Part shown: one piece after another, positions 1 through 7,376 of the stretch
Layout of the letters: each line of letters begins with the position of its first letter
Position numbering within the stretch: position 1 is the first letter of the stretch
From: VFMC01 sp031400715
GTDB lineage: Bacteria; Actinomycetota; Acidimicrobiia; Acidimicrobiales; Ilumatobacteraceae
Length of the DNA stretch: 22,723 nucleotides
NCBI GenBank assembly: GCA_031400715.1
Contig: JANNQK010000095.1
Span: forward strand, 1 to 22,723
Direction of reading: 5' to 3'
The notes under the pieces: generated by a model
The model's database searches: none
Told to the model about the DNA's origin: nothing
What the model saw: only the letters and a program-made list of their open reading frames with translations
Position numbers and translations under genes: made by a program

Positions 1-109
1 TCGTGAAGTCGATCGACGTGTCCCACTGCTGGAACGAGAGATCGGCAAAGCCGTTGCTCAGATCGGTGTAGTCGCTGGCGTAGTCGTCGTAGCTGTTGAA
101 GTCGGTCAT
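1..109 (-). CDS. 5' end of an unrecognised acidic protein (partial)
   Basis: Reading the minus strand from ATG at 109 gives an open frame of 36 codons that runs off the left window edge. A strong Shine-Dalgarno AGGAG (116-120, minus) lies six bases upstream of the ATG, and this is the main support for a real start. The visible residues begin MTDFNSYDDYASDYTD and are rich in Asp, Ser and Tyr, with an aromatic stretch (FQQWD) further on. There is no signal peptide or membrane segment in the part seen. I do not recognise the family. The gene is divergent from the cyclic-nucleotide-binding gene at 293, with about 180 bp of shared upstream DNA between them. Confidence 0.6.
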   Translation of the reverse strand, partial: MTDFNSYDDYASDYTDLSNGFADLSFQQWDTSIDFT

Positions 110-280
110 CGGAAGCTCCTTGTTCGGTGGCCGTTCGGCCGGTTGGTGTCGTGCTGACATCCCGATCGATGCGGGCGGCCGACCGGAAGTTCCGCGCCGA
201 GCAAAGATTCTTGCGAGAGGTCGTCGCGTCGCAGACCGGCTGCACGCGAACGCCCGCTGGGGCGCTCCGTCGGGCTCCAC

Positions 281-286
281 TAGGGT
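281..286 (+). promoter_or_regulatory. Candidate -10 box for a leaderless transcript
   Basis: TAGGGT matches the actinobacterial TANNNT -10 pattern. Its last T lies seven bases before the GTG at 293, so transcription would begin at or next to the start codon. No Shine-Dalgarno is visible before 293. I see no convincing -35 element. Confidence 0.4.
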
Positions 287-292
287 CTTGGT

Positions 293-1096
293 GTGACCGA
301 TTCAGGATCGATGCCGGAGATGCGAGACGAGATCGAGGGAGCCACTTCGGCCTGGTCGGGTCCGAACGAACGCACCGAGGCGGTGGATGCCGCGTTGGTG
401 CGCATCGTGCGGGCGCTCGACGCGACAGCGCTCCACCACGAGGGCAAGCGCCCCAAGCGGGTGGAGATCGTGGTCGAGAGTGCAGCACAGAGCACCCTCG
501 AGTTCGAGGTCGGCGGAGACGCGCGCTGGACGCTCGAGGAAGGCGCGTGGGTGGACGAAGACCGCGTCCACCGTTCGCAGTTGCTGCGACCGGTGATCCG
601 CGGTGTGGCCCGCGGCAGTCGACCGCACTTCGTCGAGGCGCTCGACGCGCTCGTGCGCGACGTGGAGGTGGCGTGTGCCGCGCGCATCGCGCTCGACACC
701 GAGAACGATCCGGCCGTGCCGCCGGTGCCCGGCCAGAGCGTCGACCAGCTGCTGCAGACCATGTTCCCCACGCTGTCGGCTGCCGACCGAACCGCGCTCG
801 TCGCCGCGACCTCGACCGTGGAGATGGGGGCCGGCACCACCATGTTCGTCGAGGGCACCACGGGCGACGAGATGCTGTTCCTGTTGGGTGGCACCGTGGC
901 GGTCGACACGCGCGGTGGACTGGTCCGCTTGGGGCCCGGCTCGGTCGTGGGCGAGCGGTCGCCGCTCACGGGCAAGCCCCGCGACGCGACGGTGCGAGCC
1001 GTCACCGACGTCGTCGTGCTCGTGCTCAAGGCGTCGGCCGTCGGCGACATGCCGGCTCCCGTGGTCGAAGCGCTCGGTACCAAGGTCGTTCTCTGA
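293..1096 (+). CDS. Cyclic-nucleotide-binding domain protein
   Basis: The product has 267 residues. The C-terminal half (about 150-250) reads as a cyclic-nucleotide-binding (Crp-like) beta roll: a short helix (LLQTMFPTLSAADR), the strand containing GTTMFVEGTTGDEMLFLLGGTVAV, and a phosphate-binding-cassette-like segment at 218-233 with Gly220, Glu221, Arg230, Ala232 and Thr233. The Glu and Arg that contact the nucleotide in the family are both kept. The N-terminal 140 residues are soluble and match nothing I recognise. There is no helix-turn-helix after the binding domain, so it is not a Crp-type transcription factor. GTG at 293 is chosen because of the TANNNT box just before it. The stop is 16 bp before the next gene, so the two are probably co-transcribed. 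Whether it binds cAMP, cGMP or another ligand cannot be told. Confidence 0.8.
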   Translation: MTDSGSMPEMRDEIEGATSAWSGPNERTEAVDAALVRIVRALDATALHHEGKRPKRVEIVVESAAQSTLEFEVGGDARWTLEEGAWVDEDRVHRSQLLRPVIRGVARGSRPHFVEALDALVRDVEVACAARIALDTENDPAVPPVPGQSVDQLLQTMFPTLSAADRTALVAATSTVEMGAGTTMFVEGTTGDEMLFLLGGTVAVDTRGGLVRLGPGSVVGERSPLTGKPRDATVRAVTDVVVLVLKASAVGDMPAPVVEALGTKVVL

Positions 1097-1112
1097 GCCG
1101 CCGTGGTCCGAG

Positions 1113-2090
1113 GTGACCGAGGACCACGGAGCGACCGACGAGGAGCTCGAACCGCTCCAGCGGATCAATCGCAAGACGGTGGTCACGCTGGTGGTGATGG
1201 CGGGTGCCACCTGGTTCCTGCTGCCCCAGTTCGCCGACCTGCCCACGATCTTCGAGCAGGTTCGCGACGCCAACTGGGCGTGGCTCCCGGCCGTGTTGTT
1301 GGCTGCGTCCGTCACCTACCTCGGAGCCACGCTCAGCCTCAGCGGCGCCATCGTCCAACGCGTCCGTCGCAAGCGGTTGCTGGTCACCCAGATCGGTTCC
1401 GCGTTCGCGAGCAAGGTGGCACCGGCTGGGCTCGGTGGTATGGCGCTGAACATCCGCTTCCTCGAGCGCCAAGGTGTGGCACGCACGGTCGCCGTCGCAG
1501 GCGTGGGCATGAACACGCTCGCCGGCTTCGTCGGGCACATGTCGCTGATCGCGGTGTTCCTGCTGTGGGCCGGCCGCGATGCCTTCGGCTCGTTCCGCCT
1601 GCCCGATCCGAAGTGGTTCATCATCGTCGTCCTGCTCATCGTGTTGCTGGCTGCGCTGGGTCTGGCGATCCCACCCACCCGGCGAGCCATCGTCGACCGA
1701 CTGCTTCCGATCCTGCGCCGCGCGCTTCATGGCATGGCAGGGGTGTTCCACCGCCCCGACAAGATCGCATCGCTGATCGGCGGCTCGATGGTGGTGACGA
1801 CCAGCTACCTGATGGCGATGTACCTGTCGATGCGTGCGTTCGGCGGTGATCTTCCCTTCGCCACGGCAGGAGCGGTGTTCTTCGTCGGTGCTGCCGTCGG
1901 TTCGGCGGCTCCGACTCCGGGTGGACTGGGTGCAGTGGAAGCAGCGTTGATCGGTGGCCTCGTGGCGGCCGGACTCGACCACAACATCGCGGTGCCGGCC
2001 GTGTTCCTGTATCGCCTCTGCACGTTCTGGTTCCCGATCCTGCCCGGCTGGCTGTGCTTCACCTGGCTGCAGCGCCACGACCACATCTGA
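1113..2090 (+). CDS. AglD2/UPF0104 (LPG synthase transmembrane region) family membrane protein
   Basis: The product has 325 residues with about seven to eight hydrophobic segments (first at about 22-38). It carries two conserved loops of the lysylphosphatidylglycerol-synthase transmembrane/AglD2 family: a segment at 91-120 containing ASKVAPAGLGGMALNIRFLE, and PTPGGLGAVEAAL at 268-280. Family members are integral membrane proteins linked to flipping or transfer of lipid-linked groups; the lysyl-transferase soluble domain of MprF is absent here. The GTG at 1113 follows the stop of the upstream gene by 16 bp and gives a normal short cytosolic N-terminus. The frame stays open further upstream, but that stretch overlaps the cyclic-nucleotide gene and has non-protein-like composition. 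Coupling to a cNMP-binding protein suggests a regulatory partnership, which is inference. Confidence 0.8.
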   Translation: MTEDHGATDEELEPLQRINRKTVVTLVVMAGATWFLLPQFADLPTIFEQVRDANWAWLPAVLLAASVTYLGATLSLSGAIVQRVRRKRLLVTQIGSAFASKVAPAGLGGMALNIRFLERQGVARTVAVAGVGMNTLAGFVGHMSLIAVFLLWAGRDAFGSFRLPDPKWFIIVVLLIVLLAALGLAIPPTRRAIVDRLLPILRRALHGMAGVFHRPDKIASLIGGSMVVTTSYLMAMYLSMRAFGGDLPFATAGAVFFVGAAVGSAAPTPGGLGAVEAALIGGLVAAGLDHNIAVPAVFLYRLCTFWFPILPGWLCFTWLQRHDHI

Positions 2091-2141
2091 CGTCATCAGA
2101 CGGGATCGCGCGGTTGTGACTGCCCCGGTCACCTGCACCGT

Positions 2142-2147
2142 TACCCT
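2142..2147 (+). promoter_or_regulatory. Candidate -10 box upstream of the DEAD-box helicase
   Basis: TACCCT (TANNNT) ends nine bases before the ATG at 2157. The intervening bases contain only a weak purine run (GAGAG), so a leaderless or very short-leader transcript is likely. TTGTGA at 2114-2119 is too far upstream to be a good -35. Confidence 0.35.
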
Positions 2148-2156
2148 GGTGAGAGC

Positions 2157-3938
2157 ATGAACGAGCCGACCGTCGACGACGCCCCCCAACTCGCAGTGGC
2201 CGGCGACGAGGCCCTCGGCTTCGACACGCTGAACCTGCGCCCCGAGTTGCTCACCTCGCTGGTCCGCCTCGGGTACGAAGAGCCCACGGCCATCCAGCGC
2301 GAAACCATTCCGTTGCTGCTCAAGGGCGGTGACCTCGTGGGCCAGGCGGCCACGGGAACAGGCAAGACGGCGGCGTTCGCGTTGCCGATCCTGAATCGGA
2401 TGCCCCCCAAGGACGGCAAGCCCGTCACCTACGCCCTGGTACTGGTCCCCACTCGCGAGTTGGCGGTCCAGGTCTCGGAGGCCATGTACAAGTACGGCCG
2501 CGACCTCGGCGCCAAGGTGCTTCCGATCTACGGAGGCCAACCCATCGGCCGCCAACTGCATGCACTCCACGATGGCGTGCACGTGGTGGTCGCCACGCCC
2601 GGACGGGCACTCGATCACATCGCCCGGGGCACGCTCAAGCTCGACTCGGTCGAGGTCGTGGTGCTCGACGAAGCCGATGAGATGCTCGACATGGGCTTCG
2701 CCGACGAGATCGAGGGCATTCTCGATGCCACTCCATCGTCTCGCCAGACGGTGCTGTTCTCGGCCACCTTGCCGCCGCGGATCAATTCGATCGCGAAGAA
2801 GTACCTTCGCGATCCGCAGCGGATCCAGGTGGGCCAGGGCGGCCAGAACTCACTGGCGAACACGCCGCGCATCCGCCAGAGCGCCTACATCGTGCAGCGT
2901 GCCCACAAGGCCGCAGCGCTGGGCCGCATCCTCGACGTCGAGACGCCGACTGCGGCGATCGTGTTCTGTCGCACGCGCGACGAGGTCGACCAGCTCACCG
3001 AGACGATGAACGGTCGCGGCTATCGCGCCGAGGCACTGCACGGTGGCATGAGCCAGGAACAGCGCGACAGGGTGATGGGTCGGGTTCGCGCCGGCACCGC
3101 GGAGCTGTTGATGGCGACCGACGTGGCGGCCCGCGGGCTCGACATCGACACGCTCACCCACGTCGTGAACTACGACGTGCCGTCGGCGCCCGAGGCCTAC
3201 GTGCACCGCATCGGTCGCGTCGGCCGCGCCGGTCGCGAAGGTGTCGCCATCACCTTGGCCGAGCCGCGCGAGCAGCGCCAACTGGCCAACATCGAGCGCC
3301 TGACCAAGCGGAAGATCTCGATCGAGAAGGTGCCCACCGTCGCCGACCTGCGTGCCAAGCAGATCGACTTCACCCTCAACCAGGTGCGCGACGCGCTGGC
3401 TGCCGAAGACCTCGAGGACTACGAAGTGGTGCTCGATGCGCTGTTGGAGGACTTCGACGCAACCGAGGTCGCGCTCGCCGCGATCAAGCTCGTGCATGCC
3501 GCCTCCGGTGCCAGCGACGACGAGCGCGAGATCCCCGACGCCTCGCACCGCCTCGAGCGCGACAAGCCGAACAAGCCGTCTCGCGACAACGCCCAGAACC
3601 GGGCGCGTCCCGACCGAGGCGATCGCAACTTCGACAAGGGTGATCGCAACTTCGACAAGGGTGATCGCAACGAACGTTCGGGTGCCCCGTCCGGGACGGC
3701 GCGCCTGCGTCTGGGTGTCGGTCGCAAGGACGGCATCCGCCCGCAGGATCTGGTGTGGACGATCGCCAACGAGACCAATCTGGTGGGCAAGCAGATCGGC
3801 CCCATCTGGATCTCCGAGCACTTCAGCACCGTTGGCGTGCCCGAGCATGCAATCGACGACGTCATCGGCGCCCTGGCCGATACCAAGGTGAAGGGCAAGC
3901 GAGCCAACGTACGGCGCTACGTCGACGACCCCCGCTGA
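2157..3938 (+). CDS. deaD: DEAD-box ATP-dependent RNA helicase (DeaD/CsdA type)
   Basis: The product has 593 residues. All core motifs are present in order: Q motif (GFDTLNL through PTAIQ, 21-47), Walker A ATGTGKT (65-71), PTRELA, TPGR, DEAD at 171-174, SAT at 202-204, IVFCRTR, ATDVAARGLDI and HRIGRVGRAGREG from 350. After the two RecA domains comes a charged linker with a tandem GDRNFDK repeat (488 onward), then a DbpA/CsdA-type RNA-binding domain (about 513-593, starting TARLRLGVGRKDGI). This layout is that of cold-shock and ribosome-assembly helicases, which unwind short RNA duplexes with ATP. The gene stands alone between the membrane-protein gene and a convergent kinase gene. The symbol is given by family; the exact paralogue is not proven. 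Confidence 0.93.
   Translation: MNEPTVDDAPQLAVAGDEALGFDTLNLRPELLTSLVRLGYEEPTAIQRETIPLLLKGGDLVGQAATGTGKTAAFALPILNRMPPKDGKPVTYALVLVPTRELAVQVSEAMYKYGRDLGAKVLPIYGGQPIGRQLHALHDGVHVVVATPGRALDHIARGTLKLDSVEVVVLDEADEMLDMGFADEIEGILDATPSSRQTVLFSATLPPRINSIAKKYLRDPQRIQVGQGGQNSLANTPRIRQSAYIVQRAHKAAALGRILDVETPTAAIVFCRTRDEVDQLTETMNGRGYRAEALHGGMSQEQRDRVMGRVRAGTAELLMATDVAARGLDIDTLTHVVNYDVPSAPEAYVHRIGRVGRAGREGVAITLAEPREQRQLANIERLTKRKISIEKVPTVADLRAKQIDFTLNQVRDALAAEDLEDYEVVLDALLEDFDATEVALAAIKLVHAASGASDDEREIPDASHRLERDKPNKPSRDNAQNRARPDRGDRNFDKGDRNFDKGDRNERSGAPSGTARLRLGVGRKDGIRPQDLVWTIANETNLVGKQIGPIWISEHFSTVGVPEHAIDDVIGALADTKVKGKRANVRRYVDDPR
3618..3671 (+). repeat. In-frame 21-bp tandem repeat in the helicase linker
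   Basis: Two full 21-bp units (3618-3638, 3639-3659) and a 12-bp partial unit encode GDRNFDK, GDRNFDK, GDRN. The full units differ by one base (GGC versus GGT first codon). The repeat lies in the disordered, charged linker before the RNA-binding domain, where copy-number change would be tolerated. Confidence 0.9.
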
Positions 3939-3958
3939 ACCTCGCGATCGCCCCACTC

Positions 3959-3985
3959 GGGTCGGCGGTGACCCACGTGGATCAC
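3959..3985. terminator. Palindromic region between convergent genes, possible terminator
   Basis: A 5-bp stem GGGTC/GACCC (3959-3974, 6-base loop) overlaps an 18-bp near-palindrome centred on CCACGTGG (3968-3985, 16 of 18 positions symmetrical). It lies in the 68-bp gap between the helicase stop and the convergent kinase stop. No T-tract follows on either strand. It could be a bidirectional terminator or a protein site. Confidence 0.3.
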
Positions 3986-4006
3986 GGTCGGTTGCCGATC
4001 ACTCGG

Positions 4007-5014
4007 TCAGGTGGCGTCGATGAGGGTGAGTGCGTCGTAGGCCAGTTCGGCCACGCGGCGTCCGCTCGCTGCCATCACCACCGAAGAGAACCGCCCGTCG
4101 AGGTGCATCGCTGCCTGCCCGGCCAGACCGGTTCCCCAGCGCATCGTGACGAGGACTCGCCACCATCGGAAACGGTGCTCGTCCCATGAGCCGCCTGCGG
4201 CGACGTACGCGTCGCGCAAGGTATCGGCGGTGCCGAGCCCGCCGACGGTGAGGTGGTCCACGCCGAAGCGCCACATGCGCGTGCACACCCATGCGAGGTC
4301 CTCCATCGGGTCGCCCACCTTGGCGGTCTCCCAATCGAGGATCGAGCGCAGGCCGGTGCGGTCGACGATGACGTTGCCCGTGCGCACGTCGGCGTGGACG
4401 ATGCACCGTTCCGACGGCTCGTCGGGCTGGTGTTCGCGCAACCACCGCAGCGCGTACGAGAGCGCCGGCTCGGGCTGGAGGAGGTTGGCGACGACGAGGC
4501 GGGCTGCTTCGAGCGCGGAACCGACCGGATCGATCGGCGCAGCCATGGCTTGCGGTGCCAACGCCGGGTCGATCGCGTGCAAGCGGGCGAACCCGTCGCC
4601 CAACTGACCGACGATCCGCTGGCCGATGCCCTCCGCATGGACCAGCCGCAGCAGGCGGCGCGGGATGGTCTCGCCGTCGATGAACTCGCTGACGAAGAAC
4701 TGACCGCCGAGCACCGACTCGTCGAGGCACACCCCGATCACTTCGGGCACCGGCACACCGTGGTCGCGGGCCACCGTCCGTACGATTGCTTCGTCGGCCA
4801 TCGACAGGATCGCGATGTCGGCGGTGGGCAGCACCGTCGCCACGAAGCGGCCTGGTCGTGGCCCACCGTGCACGTCGATCACCAGGTTGCGCCGCCGGGC
4901 GCCGGCGGTGCTCTCGGCCACCACATCGACGGCGAGCGCTCGGTCGCGATCGACCATCCACAGGTCGCGCAGCCAGTCGCTGAGGGCGGCTGTGTCGAGG
5001 GAACGATCGCTCAC
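4007..5014 (-). CDS. Aminoglycoside-phosphotransferase-like (APH) family kinase
   Basis: The product has 335 residues with the APH/choline-kinase C-lobe motifs: HADVRTGN at 207-214 (catalytic Asp209, Asn214) and ILDWE (metal-binding Asp227) followed by GDPMEDLAW at 234-242. The N-lobe is recognisable only by FFVSEFIDGETI (hinge region, about 106-117); I could not place the ATP-contacting lysine. The catalytic loop has Ala in place of the usual Gly after His. Related actinobacterial proteins resemble the kinase domain of ACAD10/11 and sit near acyl-CoA metabolism genes, so the substrate is probably a small hydroxylated compound and not an antibiotic; that is inference. The GTG start at 5014 overlaps the stop of the upstream DUF6285 gene by four bases (GTGA), which fixes the start and indicates translational coupling. 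Confidence 0.85.
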   Translation of the reverse strand: MSDRSLDTAALSDWLRDLWMVDRDRALAVDVVAESTAGARRRNLVIDVHGGPRPGRFVATVLPTADIAILSMADEAIVRTVARDHGVPVPEVIGVCLDESVLGGQFFVSEFIDGETIPRRLLRLVHAEGIGQRIVGQLGDGFARLHAIDPALAPQAMAAPIDPVGSALEAARLVVANLLQPEPALSYALRWLREHQPDEPSERCIVHADVRTGNVIVDRTGLRSILDWETAKVGDPMEDLAWVCTRMWRFGVDHLTVGGLGTADTLRDAYVAAGGSWDEHRFRWWRVLVTMRWGTGLAGQAAMHLDGRFSSVVMAASGRRVAELAYDALTLIDAT

Positions 5015-5388
5015 GGTGCGCCGGAGCTGGTGTCGTAGCCGGGCTTGGCGATCGCCAGATCGGCGCGCAGCGTGGCGAGCAGGGCGGCCCGGATCGATCG
5101 ATCGAGCACGAGGTCGATCGGCGCGGGATCGTCCAGACGAGCGGTGAGTGCGGCGCGCAGCGACGAGAGGTCATCATGGTCGCCCGTCTCCAGGATCGAG
5201 GCCAGTCGCTCGCGTTCGGCAGCGTCGTTCACGTCGCCGAGGGGAGACTCGCGCTGCAGCACTCGACACAGGTTGGCGGCCACACGAACCTGATGCTGCA
5301 GATGTGGTGGCACCGCGGCGATCACGTCACGTTCCAACAGCGACGCGACCGCGTCGAGCAGCTCGGAGGCGTCAGGTCGGTACTGCAC
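5011..5388 (-). CDS. DUF6285 family protein
   Basis: The product has 125 residues, mostly helical and soluble. Its opening, MQYRPDASELLDAVASLLE, matches the typical start of DUF6285 proteins, which supports the GTG at 5388. These small proteins are, as I recall, encoded immediately before an APH-like phosphotransferase in many actinobacteria, often beside an acyl-CoA dehydrogenase gene; the phosphotransferase follows here with a four-base overlap, but no dehydrogenase is present in the window. The biochemical role is unknown; a partner or stabiliser of the kinase is a reasonable guess. The upstream region is shared with the divergent amidohydrolase gene and contains a repeat cluster (5440-5510). 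Confidence 0.75.
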   Translation of the reverse strand: MQYRPDASELLDAVASLLERDVIAAVPPHLQHQVRVAANLCRVLQRESPLGDVNDAAERERLASILETGDHDDLSSLRAALTARLDDPAPIDLVLDRSIRAALLATLRADLAIAKPGYDTSSGAP

Positions 5389-5439
5389 CGCGTCAGCCTG
5401 GCATCGCCATCGACCCCGCTCCCACCCGAACCAACCATG

Positions 5440-5481
5440 GCGATCAGGGACAAGCGATCAGGGATCAGCGATGAGAGATGA
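5440..5481 (+). repeat. Three degenerate 14-bp tandem units
   Basis: Units at 5440-5453 (GCGATCAGGGACAA), 5454-5467 (GCGATCAGGGATCA) and 5468-5481 (GCGATGAGAGATGA) follow without a gap. Units 1 and 2 differ at two positions. Unit 3 doubles as the left arm of the hairpin repeat at 5468-5510. They lie in the intergenic space between the divergent DUF6285 and amidohydrolase genes. Confidence 0.75.
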
Positions 5482-5510
5482 GTGGCGGTGGCGCCCCCAT
5501 CTCTCATCGC
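5468..5510 (+). repeat. 43-bp hairpin repeat, copy 1
   Basis: Perfect 13-bp arms GCGATGAGAGATG (5468-5480) and CATCTCTCATCGC (5498-5510) enclose a 17-base centre which itself can form GGCG/CGCC around a GTGG loop. The element is repeated, inverted, at 7377-7419 with 40 of 43 positions identical. Copy 1 lies between divergent genes, so it is not placed as a terminator. No coding role is evident. Confidence 0.85.
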
Positions 5511-5555
5511 GGTGTGTGTCGGTCGTCCAGCCCTGGCCCGGGCCGAACATCGTCG

Positions 5556-5606
5556 TAGGCTCACACGACGGACGACCGGCCGAGAGGCCGACGACAAGCC
5601 AGGGGG
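5556..5606 (+). promoter_or_regulatory. Candidate -10 box and strong RBS of the amidohydrolase gene
   Basis: TAGGCT at 5556-5561 fits TANNNT. AGGGGG at 5601-5606 is a good Shine-Dalgarno, five bases before the GTG at 5612, and decides the start against a longer open frame that begins inside the hairpin repeat. Together they imply a leader of roughly 45 bases. Confidence 0.5.
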
Positions 5607-5611
5607 ACATC

Positions 5612-7366
5612 GTGCTCGATCACGTCATCAAGGGTGGCACCATCGTCGACGGCACCGGTGCGCCGGGTGTGCGCGGCGACGTCGGTGTGCGCGACGGTCG
5701 CATCGTGCAGGTCGGCGGCACCATCACCGAATCGGCGACGAACATCATCGAGGCCGACGGCGCGATCGTGACACCCGGCTGGGTCGACGTGCACACCCAC
5801 TACGACGGTCAGGTCAGCTGGGACGAGGAGATGGATCCCTCGGCCGGCAATGGCGTCACCACGGTCGTCATGGGCAACTGCGGTGTCGGTTTCGCACCGG
5901 TGCGGCCCGGCGGCGAGAAGTCGTTGATCGAATTGATGGAGGGCGTGGAGGACATCCCCGGCACGGCCCTGTACGAAGGCATCGAGTGGGGCCGCTGGGA
6001 GAGCTTCCCCGAGTACCTCGACTACATCGCCGGGCGTCAGTACTCACTCGACATCGGTGCGCAGATCGCTCACGGATCGGTGAGGTACTACGTGATGGGC
6101 GAGCGCGGAGCCGACAACGAGGATGCCACCGCCGACGACATGGCCGAGATGGGTCGGCTGGTGCAGCAGGCGATCGAAGCCGGCGCCGTGGGCTTCAGCA
6201 CCTCCCGCACCATCGGTCACCGATCGCTCTGGGGCTCTCCCGTGCCGGGCACGTTCGCTCCAGCGGAGGAGCTGCACGCGATCGCGTTGGCGATGAAGGC
6301 TGCCGGTAAGGGTGTGTTCGAGATGATCCCTTCGGGCACCGTCGGCAAGCTCGACGCGCTGGGAGGCGAGCGCTACTCGCCGCTCGAGGAGCTGTGCACG
6401 ATGGACCGGGTGTCGCGCGACAGCGGGCGTCCGGTCACGTTCACGCTCGTGAACTCTCCCGACTTCCCGGGCATGTACCGCGAGATGCTCGCTCAGACGC
6501 TCGAAATGAACGCGTCCGGCTCGCAGCTGTACCCACAGGTGTCGTCGCGCCCGATCGGCCTGGTCACCGGCCTGTCGGGGTACCACGCATTCCTACGCCG
6601 ACCCACCTACATGCGCCTCGCAGCACTCCCGCTGGCCGAGCGGGTGAAGGAGATGGCCAAGCCAGAGGTGAAGGCGACGATCATGGCCGAAGACGATGTG
6701 CGCGTCGACGAGCCCGGTTCGATGGCCAACCTCTACACGCTGTTCCAGAACGCTGCCCCCGTCATCTACCCGCTGGCCGATCCGGTCGACTACGAGCCTC
6801 AGATGTCGGACTGCCTCGGTGCCCGAGCGGCCGCCACGGGTGACGACATCATGAGCGTGATGTACGACTTCCTGCTCGAGCAGGACGGTCGGGTGATGGG
6901 TTCGCTGATGGGCGGTCTCGATGTGCACGAGGCGCAGGAAGTCGTGCGCGAGATGCTCGTCCATCCCGCAACGGTCACCGGCCTCAGTGATGCGGGTGCA
7001 CACGTGACGCTGATCTGTGATGCGTCGATGCCCACCACGCAGCTCACCTACTGGACCCGCGATCGCCAGCGTGGTGAGAAGATCCCGCTCGAATTCCTGG
7101 TGGCCAAGCAGACGTCGCGCAACGCCGCGTTGTACGGGTTCGCCGACCGCGGCACGCTCGCTGCCGGCCTGCGGGCCGACATCAACGTCATCGATCTCGA
7201 TGGCCTCACGGTGTCGCCGCCCAAGGCGTTCCACGACCTGCCGGCAGGCGGCACCCGGCTCATCCAGCCGGTGCAGGGCTACCTCGCCACGATGGTGAAC
7301 GGTGTGGTCACCCGCCGACACGATGCCGACACCGGTGCTCGCCCAGGCCGCCTCGTCCGCAGCTGA
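5612..7366 (+). CDS. D-aminoacylase-type amidohydrolase (N-acyl-D-amino-acid deacylase family)
   Basis: The product has 584 residues and belongs to the amidohydrolase superfamily, D-aminoacylase/Amidohydro_3 branch. It opens with the small beta-sandwich strand typical of the group (MLDHVIKGGTIVDGTG), then the metal-binding HxH at 61-63 (WVDVHTHYDGQ), a cysteine in GNCGVGF (Cys90) characteristic of D-aminoacylases, and the late metal-binding Asp in SDAGAH (about 459-464). The C-terminus rebuilds the sandwich (ADINVIDLDGL). The family hydrolyses N-acyl-D-amino acids or related cyclic amides; the true substrate cannot be read from sequence. There is no signal peptide, so it is cytosolic. The gene is monocistronic and bracketed by inverted hairpin repeats. 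GTG at 5612 is chosen from the AGGGGG site. Confidence 0.88.
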   Translation: MLDHVIKGGTIVDGTGAPGVRGDVGVRDGRIVQVGGTITESATNIIEADGAIVTPGWVDVHTHYDGQVSWDEEMDPSAGNGVTTVVMGNCGVGFAPVRPGGEKSLIELMEGVEDIPGTALYEGIEWGRWESFPEYLDYIAGRQYSLDIGAQIAHGSVRYYVMGERGADNEDATADDMAEMGRLVQQAIEAGAVGFSTSRTIGHRSLWGSPVPGTFAPAEELHAIALAMKAAGKGVFEMIPSGTVGKLDALGGERYSPLEELCTMDRVSRDSGRPVTFTLVNSPDFPGMYREMLAQTLEMNASGSQLYPQVSSRPIGLVTGLSGYHAFLRRPTYMRLAALPLAERVKEMAKPEVKATIMAEDDVRVDEPGSMANLYTLFQNAAPVIYPLADPVDYEPQMSDCLGARAAATGDDIMSVMYDFLLEQDGRVMGSLMGGLDVHEAQEVVREMLVHPATVTGLSDAGAHVTLICDASMPTTQLTYWTRDRQRGEKIPLEFLVAKQTSRNAALYGFADRGTLAAGLRADINVIDLDGLTVSPPKAFHDLPAGGTRLIQPVQGYLATMVNGVVTRRHDADTGARPGRLVRS

Positions 7367-7376
7367 CCACCGACTT

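Noticed and set aside
603..1112. N-terminal extension of the AglD2-type protein in an open frame
   Set aside because: It overlaps the cyclic-nucleotide-binding gene in another frame and reads as Arg/Ser/Pro/Cys-rich noise.
1026..2618. Long minus-strand open frame of 530 codons
   Set aside because: It lies antisense to the membrane-protein and helicase genes, has His/Arg/Gln-rich composition without domains, and is explained by high-GC codon bias on the opposite strand.
4007..5014. Aminoglycoside resistance gene
   Set aside because: The APH fold is shared by many metabolic kinases; the DUF6285 partner and altered catalytic loop do not suggest antibiotic modification.
5471..5611. Open frame upstream of the amidohydrolase start, beginning in the hairpin repeat
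   Set aside because: The AGGGGG site before GTG 5612 and the family's usual N-terminus both place the start at 5612; the upstream codons come from the repeat and intergenic DNA.
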